Positions 34,111-44,900 are shown, numbered from the stretch's first letter. The stretch: DNA of 64,000 bases from Urbifossiella limnaea (GCF_007747215.1 NZ_CP036273.1:4138322-4202321); one strand, 5' to 3'. A program made the numbers and translations. The notes: generated from the sequence alone by a model not told the origin.

Positions 34111-35475
34111 ATGTTCCGCCATGTACTCGCCGTCGCGCTGGTCACAGGCCTGAGCTCACCGACGGCCGCGGCTGACGCACCGAAGCACGTCGTACTTCTT
34201 GTGGCCGACGACCTCGGGTTGCAACTCGGCTGCTACGGCGACGCCACCGCCCGCACCCCGAACCTCGACCGCCTCGCCGCCCAGGGGACCCGCTTCACCC
34301 ACGGCTTCGCCAGCGTCGCGTCGTGCAGTGCCAGCCGAGCCACACTCCTGACCGGGATGCCGACTCACCAGTGCGGCCAGTTCGGGCACGCACACGCCGA
34401 GCACAACGTTCACAGCTTCCGGACGGTCCGCAGCCTGCCGCAGCTCCTCAACGCCGCCGGCTACCGAACGGGCGTCGTCGGCAAGTTGCACGTTCTGCCG
34501 CAGGCGGTGTACCCGTTCCACGTCGAGGCACCCGCCCGAAACGTCGTGCAGATTGCTACTCAGGTGCGGCAGTTCCTCGCCGGTCGGGAGGGGAAGCCGT
34601 TCTTCCTGCACGTCGGGTTCGCGGAACCCCACCGCACGGCAAAGGGGTTCGGCAACCAGGAGAAGCAACCGGCCGGCGTCCCGGCAGTGACGTTCGATCC
34701 CAAAACTGTGGCGATCCCGTCGTTCCTGCCGGACAACGCCGACGCCCGCGGCGAGTGGGCCGAGTACCTTCAGGCGGTCGCTCGGCTCGACCACGGCGTC
34801 GGGCTCGTGCTCCGCGAGCTGGAACTGGCCGGCGTGCTGAACGACACGCTCGTCATCTTCCTGAGCGACAACGGCCCGCCGTTCCAGGGCGCGAAGACGA
34901 CGCTGTACGACCCCGGCGTCCACCTGCCGCTGGTCGTTCGCAGGCCGGGCACGAAGCACGTCGCCACCACCGCCGCGATGGCGAGCTGGACCGACATCGC
35001 GCCGACGATCCTGGACTGGGCCGGCGTTCCCGCTCCGAAGGGGCTTCCGGGCCGCTCGATCGCCCCCGGGCTGACGCATGCAAACCCGGAGGGCTGGAAC
35101 CACGTGTACGGCTCGCACCAGTTCCACGAGATCACGATGTACTACCCGACGCGGATGGTCCGCACCCGGACGCACAAGTACCTCCTCAACCTGGCGCACG
35201 GGCTGGAAGTGCCGCACGCCAGCGACTTGTGGGCGTCGCCGACGTGGCAGGGCGTGCTGAGCCGCGGCGACCGAATGTTCGGCCGGCGGACCGTGGCGGC
35301 GTACCTGAACCGGCCGCGCGAGGAACTGTACGACCTCACGGCCGACCAGGACGAGCTGCGGAACCTGGCTGCTGACCCGGCCGCGGCGGGTGTGCTGGGG
35401 CAGCTCCGTGCGAGTTGCCGGGCGTGGCAGGAAGCGACGAGCGACCCCTGGGTCGTGAAGTACCGTCACGAGTGA
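34111..35475 (+). CDS. Secreted sulfatase (formylglycine type)
   Basis: It hydrolyses sulfate esters, probably on a polysaccharide. The 454-residue protein starts with a signal peptide (MFRHVLAVALVTGLSSPTAAA). The metal site begins with VVLLVADDLG. Cys72 in CSASRATLLTG would be converted to formylglycine. GKLHVLP supplies the active-site Lys/His, FLSDNGPP the Asp/Asn metal ligands, and the KTTLYDPGVHLPLVV and TDIAPTILDWAGV segments are standard. The C-terminus has RTRTHKYLLN. ATG 34111 follows GGAGG. No anaerobic sulfatase-maturase gene is nearby. Substrate not predictable. Confidence 0.92.
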   Translation: MFRHVLAVALVTGLSSPTAAADAPKHVVLLVADDLGLQLGCYGDATARTPNLDRLAAQGTRFTHGFASVASCSASRATLLTGMPTHQCGQFGHAHAEHNVHSFRTVRSLPQLLNAAGYRTGVVGKLHVLPQAVYPFHVEAPARNVVQIATQVRQFLAGREGKPFFLHVGFAEPHRTAKGFGNQEKQPAGVPAVTFDPKTVAIPSFLPDNADARGEWAEYLQAVARLDHGVGLVLRELELAGVLNDTLVIFLSDNGPPFQGAKTTLYDPGVHLPLVVRRPGTKHVATTAAMASWTDIAPTILDWAGVPAPKGLPGRSIAPGLTHANPEGWNHVYGSHQFHEITMYYPTRMVRTRTHKYLLNLAHGLEVPHASDLWASPTWQGVLSRGDRMFGRRTVAAYLNRPREELYDLTADQDELRNLAADPAAAGVLGQLRASCRAWQEATSDPWVVKYRHE

Positions 35476-35492
35476 GCCTGAAGAAACGAAAA

Positions 35493-35520
35493 AAGCCCAC
35501 TCGCCGCGGCGGGTGGGCTT
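35493..35520. terminator. Bidirectional terminator hairpin
   Basis: A 13-bp stem with one T-G wobble (35493-35505 with 35508-35520); GAAACGAAAAAA precedes it. It lies between the sulfatase gene and a convergent gene. Confidence 0.75.
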
Positions 35521-35535
35521 CGCTGTCGTCGTGCC

Positions 35536-35865
35536 TTAGTTGGTCTTCTTCCCGCCGCGCTTGAACTGAATCTCGGTCACGGCGCCGTTGGCGGTGGTGA
35601 TCTCGAACTTGGCCTTCCCGGCGGCCTTCTCGTTGCCCAGGATCTTCGCGGCGCTCTCGGCGTCGCCTTCCTTCTTGTTGCCGTCCTTGTCCGTGGTCAA
35701 GTACTTGGTCTTCTCGGTCAGCTTGTACGTCGCCTCCTTGCCGTCCTTGTCCTTCACGGTGACCTCCTTCTTGGAGGCGTCGTACTTCACCAGCGTAACC
35801 GGGTCGGCGCACACCACGCCCACCGCGAACAGGGCCAGGCCGACGGCCATCAGCATCTTCCGCAT
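35536..35865 (-). CDS. Small exported Lys-rich protein
   Basis: The 109-residue protein has a signal peptide (MRKMLMAVGLALFAVGVVCA). The mature domain is rich in charged residues and looks beta-stranded (TLVKYDASKKEVTVKDKDG, then AKFEITTANGAVTEIQFKRG). ATG 35865 follows AGGAG seven bases upstream; longer in-frame starts give unlikely sequence. It resembles small planctomycete periplasmic proteins with no assigned role. It converges on the sulfatase gene over a shared terminator. Confidence 0.7.
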   Translation of the reverse strand: MRKMLMAVGLALFAVGVVCADPVTLVKYDASKKEVTVKDKDGKEATYKLTEKTKYLTTDKDGNKKEGDAESAAKILGNEKAAGKAKFEITTANGAVTEIQFKRGGKKTN

Positions 35866-36004
35866 CGAACGACTCCTGGAGAGGGGAAACGTACTTCTCC
35901 GCCCTGGGCCGGCCCGGGGCTTGACCACGAGCGGACGCACCGACATGGTATCATTCACAAACCCCGTGTCGCCGGGTCGGTTCCGCGGGCGAGGAGTTTT
36001 CATC

Positions 36005-38704
36005 GTGCTCACATCGTTCCGCCCCGCAGCCGTCGCCCTGGCGTTCGGCCTTGCGCTCGTCGTTACCGCGTCGCCCGCCCAGCCCCCGGAAGTCGAGGAC
36101 ATCAAGCCGAAGTTGAAGAAGATCGTCGTGGACGACCCCGACCCGCTACCGCCGAAGGGGCCAACCACCGGACCGACCGGCGACCCGTCGGTGAAGCTCG
36201 ACGAACTCGCGGCCGCGGCGAAAGCCGCGACCAACCCGGCGATCAAGGCCGCGTTCGAGAAGTACCTCGTGCCGTTCGACCGACTCACCGGCGCAACCGG
36301 GGCGGTTCGCGTGAAGCCGATCCCGGTCCACAGGTCCGGCGGACTTCCGGCCGAGTTCGGCGTTCAGGAACTATCGCCGACGGGTGTGCCCGGCCCGAGC
36401 AAGAACGTTGCCAAGTCTGAGGTAAGGCGGTTCGAGCACTTCGAGGAGATGATGCTGATCGAAGCCGACGTGTGGCTGAAGAGGAGCGGCGCGCCCGACG
36501 GCGGGCCGCCGCCCGAGTTCCTGGCCGGGGCCGAGAAGTTGCTCGCCGCCGGGCTACGGTATCACGACTACGCCAAGGCCAACAACCTCCGCACCGGCAA
36601 GCAGTGGGACGAGGTCCGCCGGCCGTTGTACGAGAAGCTCAAGGAGGCCCGCATCCGCGACCTGCGGCAGGCGACCACAGCCGGTGAGTGGGCGCGGGTC
36701 CGCGAGGCCGCCGGGCGGATCATCGCCGCATACCCGAACGACCCAGTCATGGCGAAGGAGGCCGCCGAGGCCCGCGTCGCCGAGGCGGAACGACTGCTGA
36801 GGACGAAGCAGTTCGGCGACCAAGTGTTGGCCCGCGAACTTCTCGACGACTTCGAGTTGAAGTTCCCCGGGGCCGGCGGCGACCCGGTGAAGCGCGCCCG
36901 CAAAGAGCTCTCGGACGAGGCCCAACGGTTCTTCACGCTTGCCCGCGCTGACAAGGCCAACGGCAATCCCGTGCGCGCCCGCGACTACGCCCGTCAGGCC
37001 GAGGCGCTCGACCCGAACCTACCCGGCCTCCGCGAGCTCGCCCGCGACCTGGGCACCGGCTCGACCACGCTGACCGTCGGGGCGCGTGTCTTCCCCGAGC
37101 GACTCAGCCCCGTCACCGCCCGGTTCGACAGCGAGCGGCAGGCCGTGGAACTGCTGTTCGAGTCACTCCTGGACGAAATCCCCGACCCGGCCGGGGGGGC
37201 GCGCTACCGGCCATCTGTTGCACTCGGGATGCCGGCTGTCGTGCCCGGCGGCCGCGAGCTCGGCGTGCGTTCGTTCCCGCCGCGCGGCGACCAGGAACCC
37301 GGGTTCGACTCGAGCGACGTAGCCGAGACGATCAAGCTCTACCGCACCCGGCCCGAACTGTGGGCCGGGTACTCGCTGCCGTGGATCAGCGACCTGCCGA
37401 TCCCGACCGGCCCGGCCGGCGTCCGCATCGCCTTCCAGCACGGCCACCCCGACCCGCGGGCGCTGCTGACGTTCAAGCTGCTTCCGGCGACGTGGCTGTC
37501 CCGCAATGCCCGCCGCGTGGACGACGCCGACTTTTCCGCCCGCCCGACCGGCACCGGGCCGTTCCGCTTCGGCACCTCGTCCGTGGACCCGAAGACCGGC
37601 GGCAAGACGCTGACGCTGGTGGACAACCCGAACTTTGGCCGCACCCGCGACCGGGCCGGGCTGCCGCACCTTCGTGAGGTTCGCTTCGTCGAACTGAGCA
37701 AGATCGCCGACCCGTTCGCCGAGTTCCGCGGCGGTCGGCTCAACATCATCCCGGACCTAACTCCTACAGAGTTGAGCAAGGCTCTGGCGCAGAACGCGGC
37801 CGAACTCGGCGGGCACGGGCAGGTGTTCACCGCGGGGACGAACCGCCGCGTGTTCGTGCTGGCACTCAACATCCGCCGGCCGCCGTTCCAGAGCCGCGAC
37901 CTCCGCCGCGGGCTCGGGCTGGCGATCGACCGCGACGAGATTCTGCAGCAGGTGTACGGCACGGTCCCGGCCCAGTACCGCCGGACAACGGGGCCGATGA
38001 CCGGCCCGTTCCCGCCGGGCTCGTGGGCCGGGGCGAAGGGGACCGGCGGTCTGCCGACGCCCTTGATGGACCGGACGCAGGCCATCGTCCACTTCGCCCG
38101 GTACATGACGACGCCGTCGGCCCCGCGGTCGCTGAAGCTGTCCTACCCGACCGGCGACCCGGTGGCACAGACCGCGTGCGAGAAGATCAAGGCACAGATC
38201 GAGAGTCTGTTCAAGGACGTGGCCGTGGGCAGCCGGCTGACACTGGAGCTGGACCCGCGCGAGCCGCGCGACTTCCTGCGCCACGTCGAGTCGGAGCAGC
38301 GCTACGACCTGGCGTACCTGCCGTTCGACTACCCCGACGACTGGCACCCGTTCGGTCTGGCGGCGTTCCTGGACCCGGACGCCGCCGGCCGCGACGGGCG
38401 GAACGTGACGGGATTCCTGTCGGCGGGCACGAACCCGGACGAGAAGGACCGCGAACTGGGCGGCGAGTTGGCGGCGTTCCGCGAGCACCGCGACTTCGCC
38501 GGCGACCTGATGCCGCGGGCGCAGCGGGTTCACACGCAGTTCATCGAGCGGATGCCGTTCGTGCCGCTGTGGCAGCTCGACCGGCACACGCTCGTGTCGG
38601 GCAAGCTAAAGGTGGTGATCGACGACGGCGCCGACCCGGTGACGGCGGACCGGCTCAACCCGGCGGTGCTGTTCCAGAACGCGGCGCGGTGGAAAATGGA
38701 ATAG
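36005..38704 (+). CDS. Family-5 extracellular solute-binding protein with a long N-terminal extension
   Basis: GTG 36005 follows GAGGAG; an in-frame ATG at 35945 is less likely. The 899-residue protein has a signal peptide (AAVALAFGLALVVTASPAQP). A largely helical, TPR-like extension (about 60-345) follows, then a family-5 (oligopeptide/dipeptide-type) binding domain from about 355 on. Family features are FDSERQAVELLFESLLD, FRFGTSS, RRVFVLALNIRRPPFQSRDLRRGLGLAIDRDEIL and a final PLWQLDRHTLVS. Family-5 proteins usually carry peptides to an ABC permease, but no permease or ATPase gene is present. The length is well above the usual 500-550. Confidence 0.8.
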   Translation: MLTSFRPAAVALAFGLALVVTASPAQPPEVEDIKPKLKKIVVDDPDPLPPKGPTTGPTGDPSVKLDELAAAAKAATNPAIKAAFEKYLVPFDRLTGATGAVRVKPIPVHRSGGLPAEFGVQELSPTGVPGPSKNVAKSEVRRFEHFEEMMLIEADVWLKRSGAPDGGPPPEFLAGAEKLLAAGLRYHDYAKANNLRTGKQWDEVRRPLYEKLKEARIRDLRQATTAGEWARVREAAGRIIAAYPNDPVMAKEAAEARVAEAERLLRTKQFGDQVLARELLDDFELKFPGAGGDPVKRARKELSDEAQRFFTLARADKANGNPVRARDYARQAEALDPNLPGLRELARDLGTGSTTLTVGARVFPERLSPVTARFDSERQAVELLFESLLDEIPDPAGGARYRPSVALGMPAVVPGGRELGVRSFPPRGDQEPGFDSSDVAETIKLYRTRPELWAGYSLPWISDLPIPTGPAGVRIAFQHGHPDPRALLTFKLLPATWLSRNARRVDDADFSARPTGTGPFRFGTSSVDPKTGGKTLTLVDNPNFGRTRDRAGLPHLREVRFVELSKIADPFAEFRGGRLNIIPDLTPTELSKALAQNAAELGGHGQVFTAGTNRRVFVLALNIRRPPFQSRDLRRGLGLAIDRDEILQQVYGTVPAQYRRTTGPMTGPFPPGSWAGAKGTGGLPTPLMDRTQAIVHFARYMTTPSAPRSLKLSYPTGDPVAQTACEKIKAQIESLFKDVAVGSRLTLELDPREPRDFLRHVESEQRYDLAYLPFDYPDDWHPFGLAAFLDPDAAGRDGRNVTGFLSAGTNPDEKDRELGGELAAFREHRDFAGDLMPRAQRVHTQFIERMPFVPLWQLDRHTLVSGKLKVVIDDGADPVTADRLNPAVLFQNAARWKME

Positions 38705-38710
38705 TCTTGC

Positions 38711-38750
38711 CGCTTGCGGCTGAGCGTTGCCCAACGCCAAGCCGCAAGCG
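38711..38750. repeat. Palindromic repeat/terminator-like hairpin, family A
   Basis: CGCTTGCGGCT (38711-38721) with its exact inverse (38740-38750) and an inner CGTTG/CAACG stem. It lies in the convergent gap before alaS. A related arm recurs at 49367-49408. Confidence 0.75.
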
Positions 38751-38760
38751 TTTCCGTGGC

Positions 38761-41451
38761 TCACTTGAGCAACTGCCCGGCGAGTTCCCGCGCCTTGGCG
38801 AGCGCCTCCGAGAGCTTCGTCGCGTCCTTACCGCCGGCTTGAGCCAGGTCGGGCTTGCCGCCGCCGCTGCCGCCGGCGACCGCCGCCACCTGCTTCACCA
38901 CGTCGCCCGCCTTCACGCCCTTCTTGACCAGCTCCGGCGTCATCGCCGCGAGGAACGGCACCTTGCCGCCCTCCTCCGTCCAGCCGAACACGACGAACGA
39001 CGACCCGACCTTCTGCCGCACGCGGTCCACCTGCGCGCGGGCCGCATCCGTGGTTGTGCCCTCCGGCAACTGCCCGATCACGACCGTGGCACCGCCGAGC
39101 GTCGGGGCCGCCTCCAGCAGCTTGTCGATGACTCCGCCGAGGTCCGCGGCAGCGCCCTTCTTCAGCTGCTCCTGGAGCTTCTTCAGCTGCTCCTGGAGCG
39201 CGTCGATGCGGCCGGGCAGTTCGTCCGGCTTGCAGTGGAAGCGGCCCGTGAGTTCGTCCAACACCGCGCCGCGGGCCTGGGCGTCGGCGTAGGCGGCGCG
39301 GCCGGTCACGGCGGTGACGCGGCGGACGCCCTTCGCCACGCCCTCCTGCGACACCAGCTTGAACAGCCCGATCGTGCCCGTCCGCGGGACGTGCGTGCCG
39401 CCGCAGAACTCGACCGACATGTCGGCCGTGAGGTGCGCCGGGTTGTCGGTGCCGACCATCACCACGCGCACCGGGTCGGGGTACTTCTCGCCAAAGACGG
39501 CCCGCACGCCCGGCAGCTGCTTCGCCTCCTCGAGCGGCATCACCGCCGCCTGCACGACCTGGTCGCGAATGACGCCGCGGTTTACGCGGTCCTCAACCTC
39601 GCGCAGCTGGTCGGCGGTCAGCGGCCTGTCGTGGGTGAAGTCGAAGCGCGTCTTGTTCTCGTCGACGAGGCTGCCGCGCTGGTCCACGTCGCCGCCGAGT
39701 ACCTGCCGGAGCGCCAGGTTCATCAGGTGCGTGGCGGTGTGGTTCCGCATCACGTCGACGCGGTGGCCAACGGACTGGTTCAACAGCACCCGGTCGCCGA
39801 CGGTCAGCGTGCCATGGTCGAGCGTGCCGACGTGCAGCACCGTCTCGCCGAGCCGCTGCGTGTCCTCGACCTCGAACGACGCCCCGGCCGCGGTGGTGAT
39901 GATACCCTGGTCGCCGACCTGTCCGCCCTGCTCGCCGTAGAAGTTGGTGCGGTCGAGCAGCAGGGCGACGGAGTCGCCGGCGGCCAGCGCGCCGGTGCGG
40001 ACGACTGCGTTGTCCTTCACCCAGCCGAGGACGGTCGCCTCGACCTGGACGTAGCTGTACTTCGCGGCGTCGTCGGTCGGCGGCAGCTCGCCCTGGATCG
40101 CGGCGACGACGGCGTTCTTCCGCCCGGGGCCGCCCTGCATGTCGATGAGCTTCTGGAAGCCGTCCGCGTCGACGGTCAGCCCCTCCTCCTGGGCCATCTG
40201 CTGCGTGATGTCGATGAGCACGCCGTAGGTGTCGTGCAGCTTGAAGGCCTCGGCCCCGCTCACCTGCGTGCGCCCCTCGGCCCGCATTTTCGCGGCCACG
40301 TCGTCGAACAGCTTGATGCCGCGTTTCAGGGTGCGAAGGAACCCTTCCTCCTCGGCGTAGATCGCACTGCGGACCTTCGCCGGGTTCGCCTTCAGCTCGG
40401 GGAACGCACTGCCCATCAGCTCGACCACCGTCGGCACGAGTGCGTGCAGGAACGGCTCCTTCGTGCCGAGCACCTGCGCCCCGTAGCGCTCGGCGCGGCG
40501 GAGGATGCGCTTTAGCACGTAGTTCCGGCCGTCGTTGCCGATCGCGGCGCCGTCGGTGAGCGCGAACGTCAGCGTTCGGATGTGGTCGGCGATGACGCGG
40601 TACGCCGTGTCTTTCAGGTCGTCGAGCACGCCGCCATAGGGGGCCGCGCCGGTCACCTTCTGGATCGCGGCGAAGATCGGCTGGAACACGTCCGTGTCGT
40701 AGTTGCTGTTCACGCCCTGGATCACCTTGGTGATCCGCTCGAAGCCCATGCCGGTATCGACGTGCATCGCCGGCAGCGGGGTGAGGGTCTGGTCCTCGTT
40801 GCGGTTGAACTGGATGAACACGAGGTTCCAGATCTCGACGACCTTGTCCGAGCCGGCGTTCACGAGCGGACCGCCGCTGCGGTCGGGCGTGGCGTCGTAA
40901 TGCACCTCGGTACACGGGCCGCACGGGCCGGTCGCGCCCATCTCCCAGAAGTTGTCCTTCTTGTTGCCGAGGTGGACGCGATCGGGCGGCACGCCGACGG
41001 CCTTCCAGAAGCCCGCCGCCTCGTCGTCGCGCGGGATGCCGTTGGCGGGGTCGCCCTCGAACACGGTGACGTGGAGCCGCGTCGGGTCGAGCATCCACAC
41101 CTCGACGAGCAGCTCCCACGCCCAGGCGATGGCCTCGCGCTTGAAGTAGTCGCCGAAGCTCCAGTTCCCGAGCATCTCGAAGAAGGTGTGGTGGTACGTG
41201 TCCTTCCCCACGTCGTCGAGGTCGTTGTGTTTGCCGCCGGCGCGGATGCACTTCTGGGTGTTGGCGACGCGGGTGCTTGCCGGCTTCTCGGTGCCGAGGA
41301 AGTACGGCTTGAACTGGTTCATGCCGGCGTTGGCGAACAGCAGCGTGGGGTCGGCGAGCGGCACCACCGGGCTGGACGGCACGTTCGTGTGCCCGTGCTT
41401 CTTGCAGAAGAAGTCGACGAACTGCTTACGGATGTCGGACGACGAGAGCAT
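38761..41451 (-). CDS. alaS: Alanyl-tRNA synthetase
   Basis: This class-II enzyme charges tRNA-Ala; the editing domain clears misacylated Ser and Gly. The 896-residue protein has the aminoacylation domain (NAGMNQFKPYFLG, GKHNDLDDVGKDTYHHTFFEMLGNWSFG in pieces), the editing-domain zinc site (HTATHLMNLAL and CGGTHVPRTG), and a C-terminal helical/C-Ala region with LGGATVVIGQLPEGT. All expected motifs are present and the length is standard. The start at 41451 follows a GAGGGG element. Confidence 0.97.
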   Translation of the reverse strand: MLSSSDIRKQFVDFFCKKHGHTNVPSSPVVPLADPTLLFANAGMNQFKPYFLGTEKPASTRVANTQKCIRAGGKHNDLDDVGKDTYHHTFFEMLGNWSFGDYFKREAIAWAWELLVEVWMLDPTRLHVTVFEGDPANGIPRDDEAAGFWKAVGVPPDRVHLGNKKDNFWEMGATGPCGPCTEVHYDATPDRSGGPLVNAGSDKVVEIWNLVFIQFNRNEDQTLTPLPAMHVDTGMGFERITKVIQGVNSNYDTDVFQPIFAAIQKVTGAAPYGGVLDDLKDTAYRVIADHIRTLTFALTDGAAIGNDGRNYVLKRILRRAERYGAQVLGTKEPFLHALVPTVVELMGSAFPELKANPAKVRSAIYAEEEGFLRTLKRGIKLFDDVAAKMRAEGRTQVSGAEAFKLHDTYGVLIDITQQMAQEEGLTVDADGFQKLIDMQGGPGRKNAVVAAIQGELPPTDDAAKYSYVQVEATVLGWVKDNAVVRTGALAAGDSVALLLDRTNFYGEQGGQVGDQGIITTAAGASFEVEDTQRLGETVLHVGTLDHGTLTVGDRVLLNQSVGHRVDVMRNHTATHLMNLALRQVLGGDVDQRGSLVDENKTRFDFTHDRPLTADQLREVEDRVNRGVIRDQVVQAAVMPLEEAKQLPGVRAVFGEKYPDPVRVVMVGTDNPAHLTADMSVEFCGGTHVPRTGTIGLFKLVSQEGVAKGVRRVTAVTGRAAYADAQARGAVLDELTGRFHCKPDELPGRIDALQEQLKKLQEQLKKGAAADLGGVIDKLLEAAPTLGGATVVIGQLPEGTTTDAARAQVDRVRQKVGSSFVVFGWTEEGGKVPFLAAMTPELVKKGVKAGDVVKQVAAVAGGSGGGKPDLAQAGGKDATKLSEALAKARELAGQLLK

Positions 41452-41569
41452 CGGCCCCTCGGGGTGGGTGCGGGACGCGATTCAGGACACGGATTCGGGG
41501 CAAAAGTTCAAGGGGTTCGGGCGTGGCGGCGGGCAGTCGCGTGAACCTGCAATTTCGTGGAAACGGTGT

Positions 41570-41598
41570 TTGACCGGCGGCCAGATGGACCGTATCGT
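41570..41598 (+). promoter_or_regulatory. Promoter of the dispanin-like gene
   Basis: TTGACC (41570-41575), 17-bp spacer, TATCGT (41593-41598). It precedes the ATG at 41651 by about 50 bases. Confidence 0.5.
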
Positions 41599-41650
41599 TC
41601 AACCCCAAGTAACCGTTCGTACCACTGTAACCCCGAGCCCTGGTGCCGCA

Positions 41651-42007
41651 ATGGCCCGCAGCCGCGACGACGACTACGAGGACGACGACTACGACGACCG
41701 CCCCCCGGCCCGGCGGCGCCGGGACGACGACGACTACGACGACGCCCCCCGCGGCACCCCGCCGCCGAACTACATGGTGCAGTCGATCCTCGTCACCCTG
41801 TGCTGCTGCCTCATCGGCGGCATCATCGCCATCGTCAACGCCAGCCAGGTGAACTCGAAGTGGGCGGCCGGCGACTACGCCGGGGCGAAGAAGGCGTCGG
41901 AGCAGGCCAAGATGTGGTGCATGATCTCGGTCGGCGTCGGCCTCGTCGTGAACCTCATCTCCGTCGCGGTGCAGGTGATGGCGATGCAGGCCGGCGGCGG
42001 GCGATGA
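41651..42007 (+). CDS. CD225/dispanin-family membrane protein
   Basis: The 118-residue protein has a very acidic, Asp/Tyr/Arg-rich N-terminus (about 1-40). A CD225-type module follows: PPNYMVQSILVTLCCCLIGGIIAIVNASQVNSKWAAGDYAGAKKASEQAKMW in pieces, with two hydrophobic helices. The Cys run and the VNASQVNS/AGAKKASEQAK pattern are diagnostic. The family includes mammalian IFITMs and unstudied bacterial members. It overlaps the downstream DUF2752 gene by ATGA (42004-42007), so both are translated together. Confidence 0.85.
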   Translation: MARSRDDDYEDDDYDDRPPARRRRDDDDYDDAPRGTPPPNYMVQSILVTLCCCLIGGIIAIVNASQVNSKWAAGDYAGAKKASEQAKMWCMISVGVGLVVNLISVAVQVMAMQAGGGR

Positions 42008-42421
42008 CCGCGCCCCCGCCCGACCGGCGCACGCGCACCGCGGTCCGCGGCGCGCTGGTCGGGATCGCCGTTCTGGCCCTCGGCGGGGTGGTGTCCCTGA
42101 TCGCCACTACCCCGCCGACGCCCGACAGCTTCTACCCGAAGTGTACGCTGTACCAGGCCACGGGCCTTCACTGCCCCGGTTGCGGCGCGGGCCGGGCGGC
42201 GCACGCCGCTCTGAACGGCCGCGTGGCCCAGGCGTTCGCGTACAACCCCGTCGCGGTCTTACTCCTCCCCGTCGTCGTCGTCGTGGCGTTGGTTCAGACC
42301 GTGCAGTGGGCGCGCGGTCGGCCGACGCGGACGCGCATCATCGTGAGCGGCCGCTGGATCATGGCGCTGGCGGTGGCGCTGATCGTGTTCATGCTGCTGC
42401 GGAACCTCCCGTGGTACCCGT

Positions 42422-42450
<29 letters not shown>
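42004..42450 (+). CDS. DUF2752 membrane protein
   Basis: The 148-residue protein has an N-terminal helix (about 14-37). The DUF2752 core CPGCGAGRAAHAALNG is followed by hydrophobic helices (PVAVLLLPVVVVVALVQTVQW; WIMALAVALIVFMLLRNL). The start overlaps the stop of the dispanin-like gene. The paired cysteines in CPGC may bind metal or form a disulfide. No role is known for the family, though such genes often adjoin TM2/CD225-type genes. It overlaps the 3' end of larC by 29 bases on the opposite strand. Confidence 0.85.
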
Positions 42451-43609
<1,159 letters not shown>

Positions 43610-43724
43610 GAGCTCCTGATGAACGCCGGGCGACCGGGGTATCGTATCAGCGGGCTACCCGTCCGAATGCTCGCGCGTAAGATACCGCCGACCCCGCACC
43701 TCCTCTCTCGGAGACGTTGCCTCG

Positions 43725-44807
43725 ATGTCCATCCCCCTCTCGGTGACGCGCCTGCTCGGCCTCGGCCTCACCCCCGGGAAGCTCCGCGGCCTCCAGCGGA
43801 TCAGCAACCCGAATGGCACGCTGACCATGGTCGCCACCGACCAGAACAGCTCGATGATCTCGATGATGAAGAAGGCCACCGGCCAGGAGCCGACCTACGC
43901 CGAGATCGCCGACGCCAAGGTCATGCTCTCCCGGGCGCTCGCCCCGCACTGCTCGGGTCTGCTCGTGGACGGCTACTACGGCTACTGGAGCACCGTGGCC
44001 GCGGACGCCGTGCCGGCCGGCACCGGCATCCTCATCCGCGTCGAGAAGTCGGGGGCGGACAAGAACAAGGCCGGCGCCCCGATGGGCGAGGTCGAGCCGG
44101 GCTGGGGCGTCGCCAAGATCAAGCGGTGCGGGGCCGACGCGGTGAAGCTCCTGGCGCAGTTTGAGCCGAACGAGCCGGACAGCGCCGAACACAACTTCGA
44201 GTTCACCCGCCAGATGTACGAACAGTGCATCGAGCACGACATCCTGTTCCTGCTGGAACCGATCCACTTCGCTTACAACGGCGAGAAAGACGACAGCCCG
44301 AGCAAGATCGCCCGCAAGGCGACGACGGTCATCGAGTCGGCCAAGTTCCTGAGCCGGTACTGCGACGTCTACAAGTCCGAGTTCCCCGGCACGTTCGGCC
44401 ACGAATCGGACGCGCAGCTGGTGGACAACCTGAAGCGGCTGAACGACGCCTGTGTGAAGCCCTGGGTGCTGCTGAGCGCCGGCGTGGACTACGACAAGTA
44501 CAAGAAGCAGGTGGACATGGCCATGAAGGCCGGGGCCAGCGGCATCCTCGGCGGGCGGGCGTTCTGGAAGGAGTTCTTCACGTACACGAGCCCGGCCGAG
44601 CGGCAGAAGTTCGCCGAGACCGAGTGCGTCCGCCGGGTGACCGAGACGGACGCGATCGTGGAGACCGGCACCCCGTGGTTCGCCAAGTACGGGCTGAGCA
44701 CGGCCGACCTGCACGGCATCCGGGCGGCCGAGGGCTGGCACGCCCGCTACGGCGGCGGCAAGGCCGGCGGCCCGGCGAAGGCCGTGGACCCGAACGCGGT
44801 GTACTGA
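43725..44807 (+). CDS. Tagatose 1,6-diphosphate aldolase (LacD-type, class I)
   Basis: The 360-residue protein has the LacD-like TIM-barrel features TMVATDQNSSM, AKVMLSRALAPHCSGLLVDG, RCGADAVKLL and CDVYKSEFPG. By comparison with the family, the latter contains the Schiff-base lysine. The closing segment GASGILGGRAFWKE is also typical. The enzyme cleaves tagatose 1,6-bisphosphate to dihydroxyacetone phosphate and glyceraldehyde 3-phosphate. No other tagatose-pathway genes are present, and planctomycete paralogues may act on another sugar phosphate. It is followed by the large palindrome at 44821. Confidence 0.85.
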   Translation: MSIPLSVTRLLGLGLTPGKLRGLQRISNPNGTLTMVATDQNSSMISMMKKATGQEPTYAEIADAKVMLSRALAPHCSGLLVDGYYGYWSTVAADAVPAGTGILIRVEKSGADKNKAGAPMGEVEPGWGVAKIKRCGADAVKLLAQFEPNEPDSAEHNFEFTRQMYEQCIEHDILFLLEPIHFAYNGEKDDSPSKIARKATTVIESAKFLSRYCDVYKSEFPGTFGHESDAQLVDNLKRLNDACVKPWVLLSAGVDYDKYKKQVDMAMKAGASGILGGRAFWKEFFTYTSPAERQKFAETECVRRVTETDAIVETGTPWFAKYGLSTADLHGIRAAEGWHARYGGGKAGGPAKAVDPNAVY

Positions 44808-44820
44808 GAACGAGGGACAC

Positions 44821-44900
44821 GGCGAGCGGCCCGCGTGAGCGGGCTGTTCCTGAGCGCAGAGATGCGTTCAGGAACAGCCCGCTCACGCGGGCCGCTCGCC
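44821..44900. repeat. Large palindrome with 37-bp arms, family B
   Basis: Arms 44821-44857 and 44864-44900 are inverse copies with one G-T position, around a 6-base AGAGAT loop. It lies between the aldolase gene and the VWA gene. It is not an insertion sequence, since no gene or direct repeat is visible. Confidence 0.9.
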
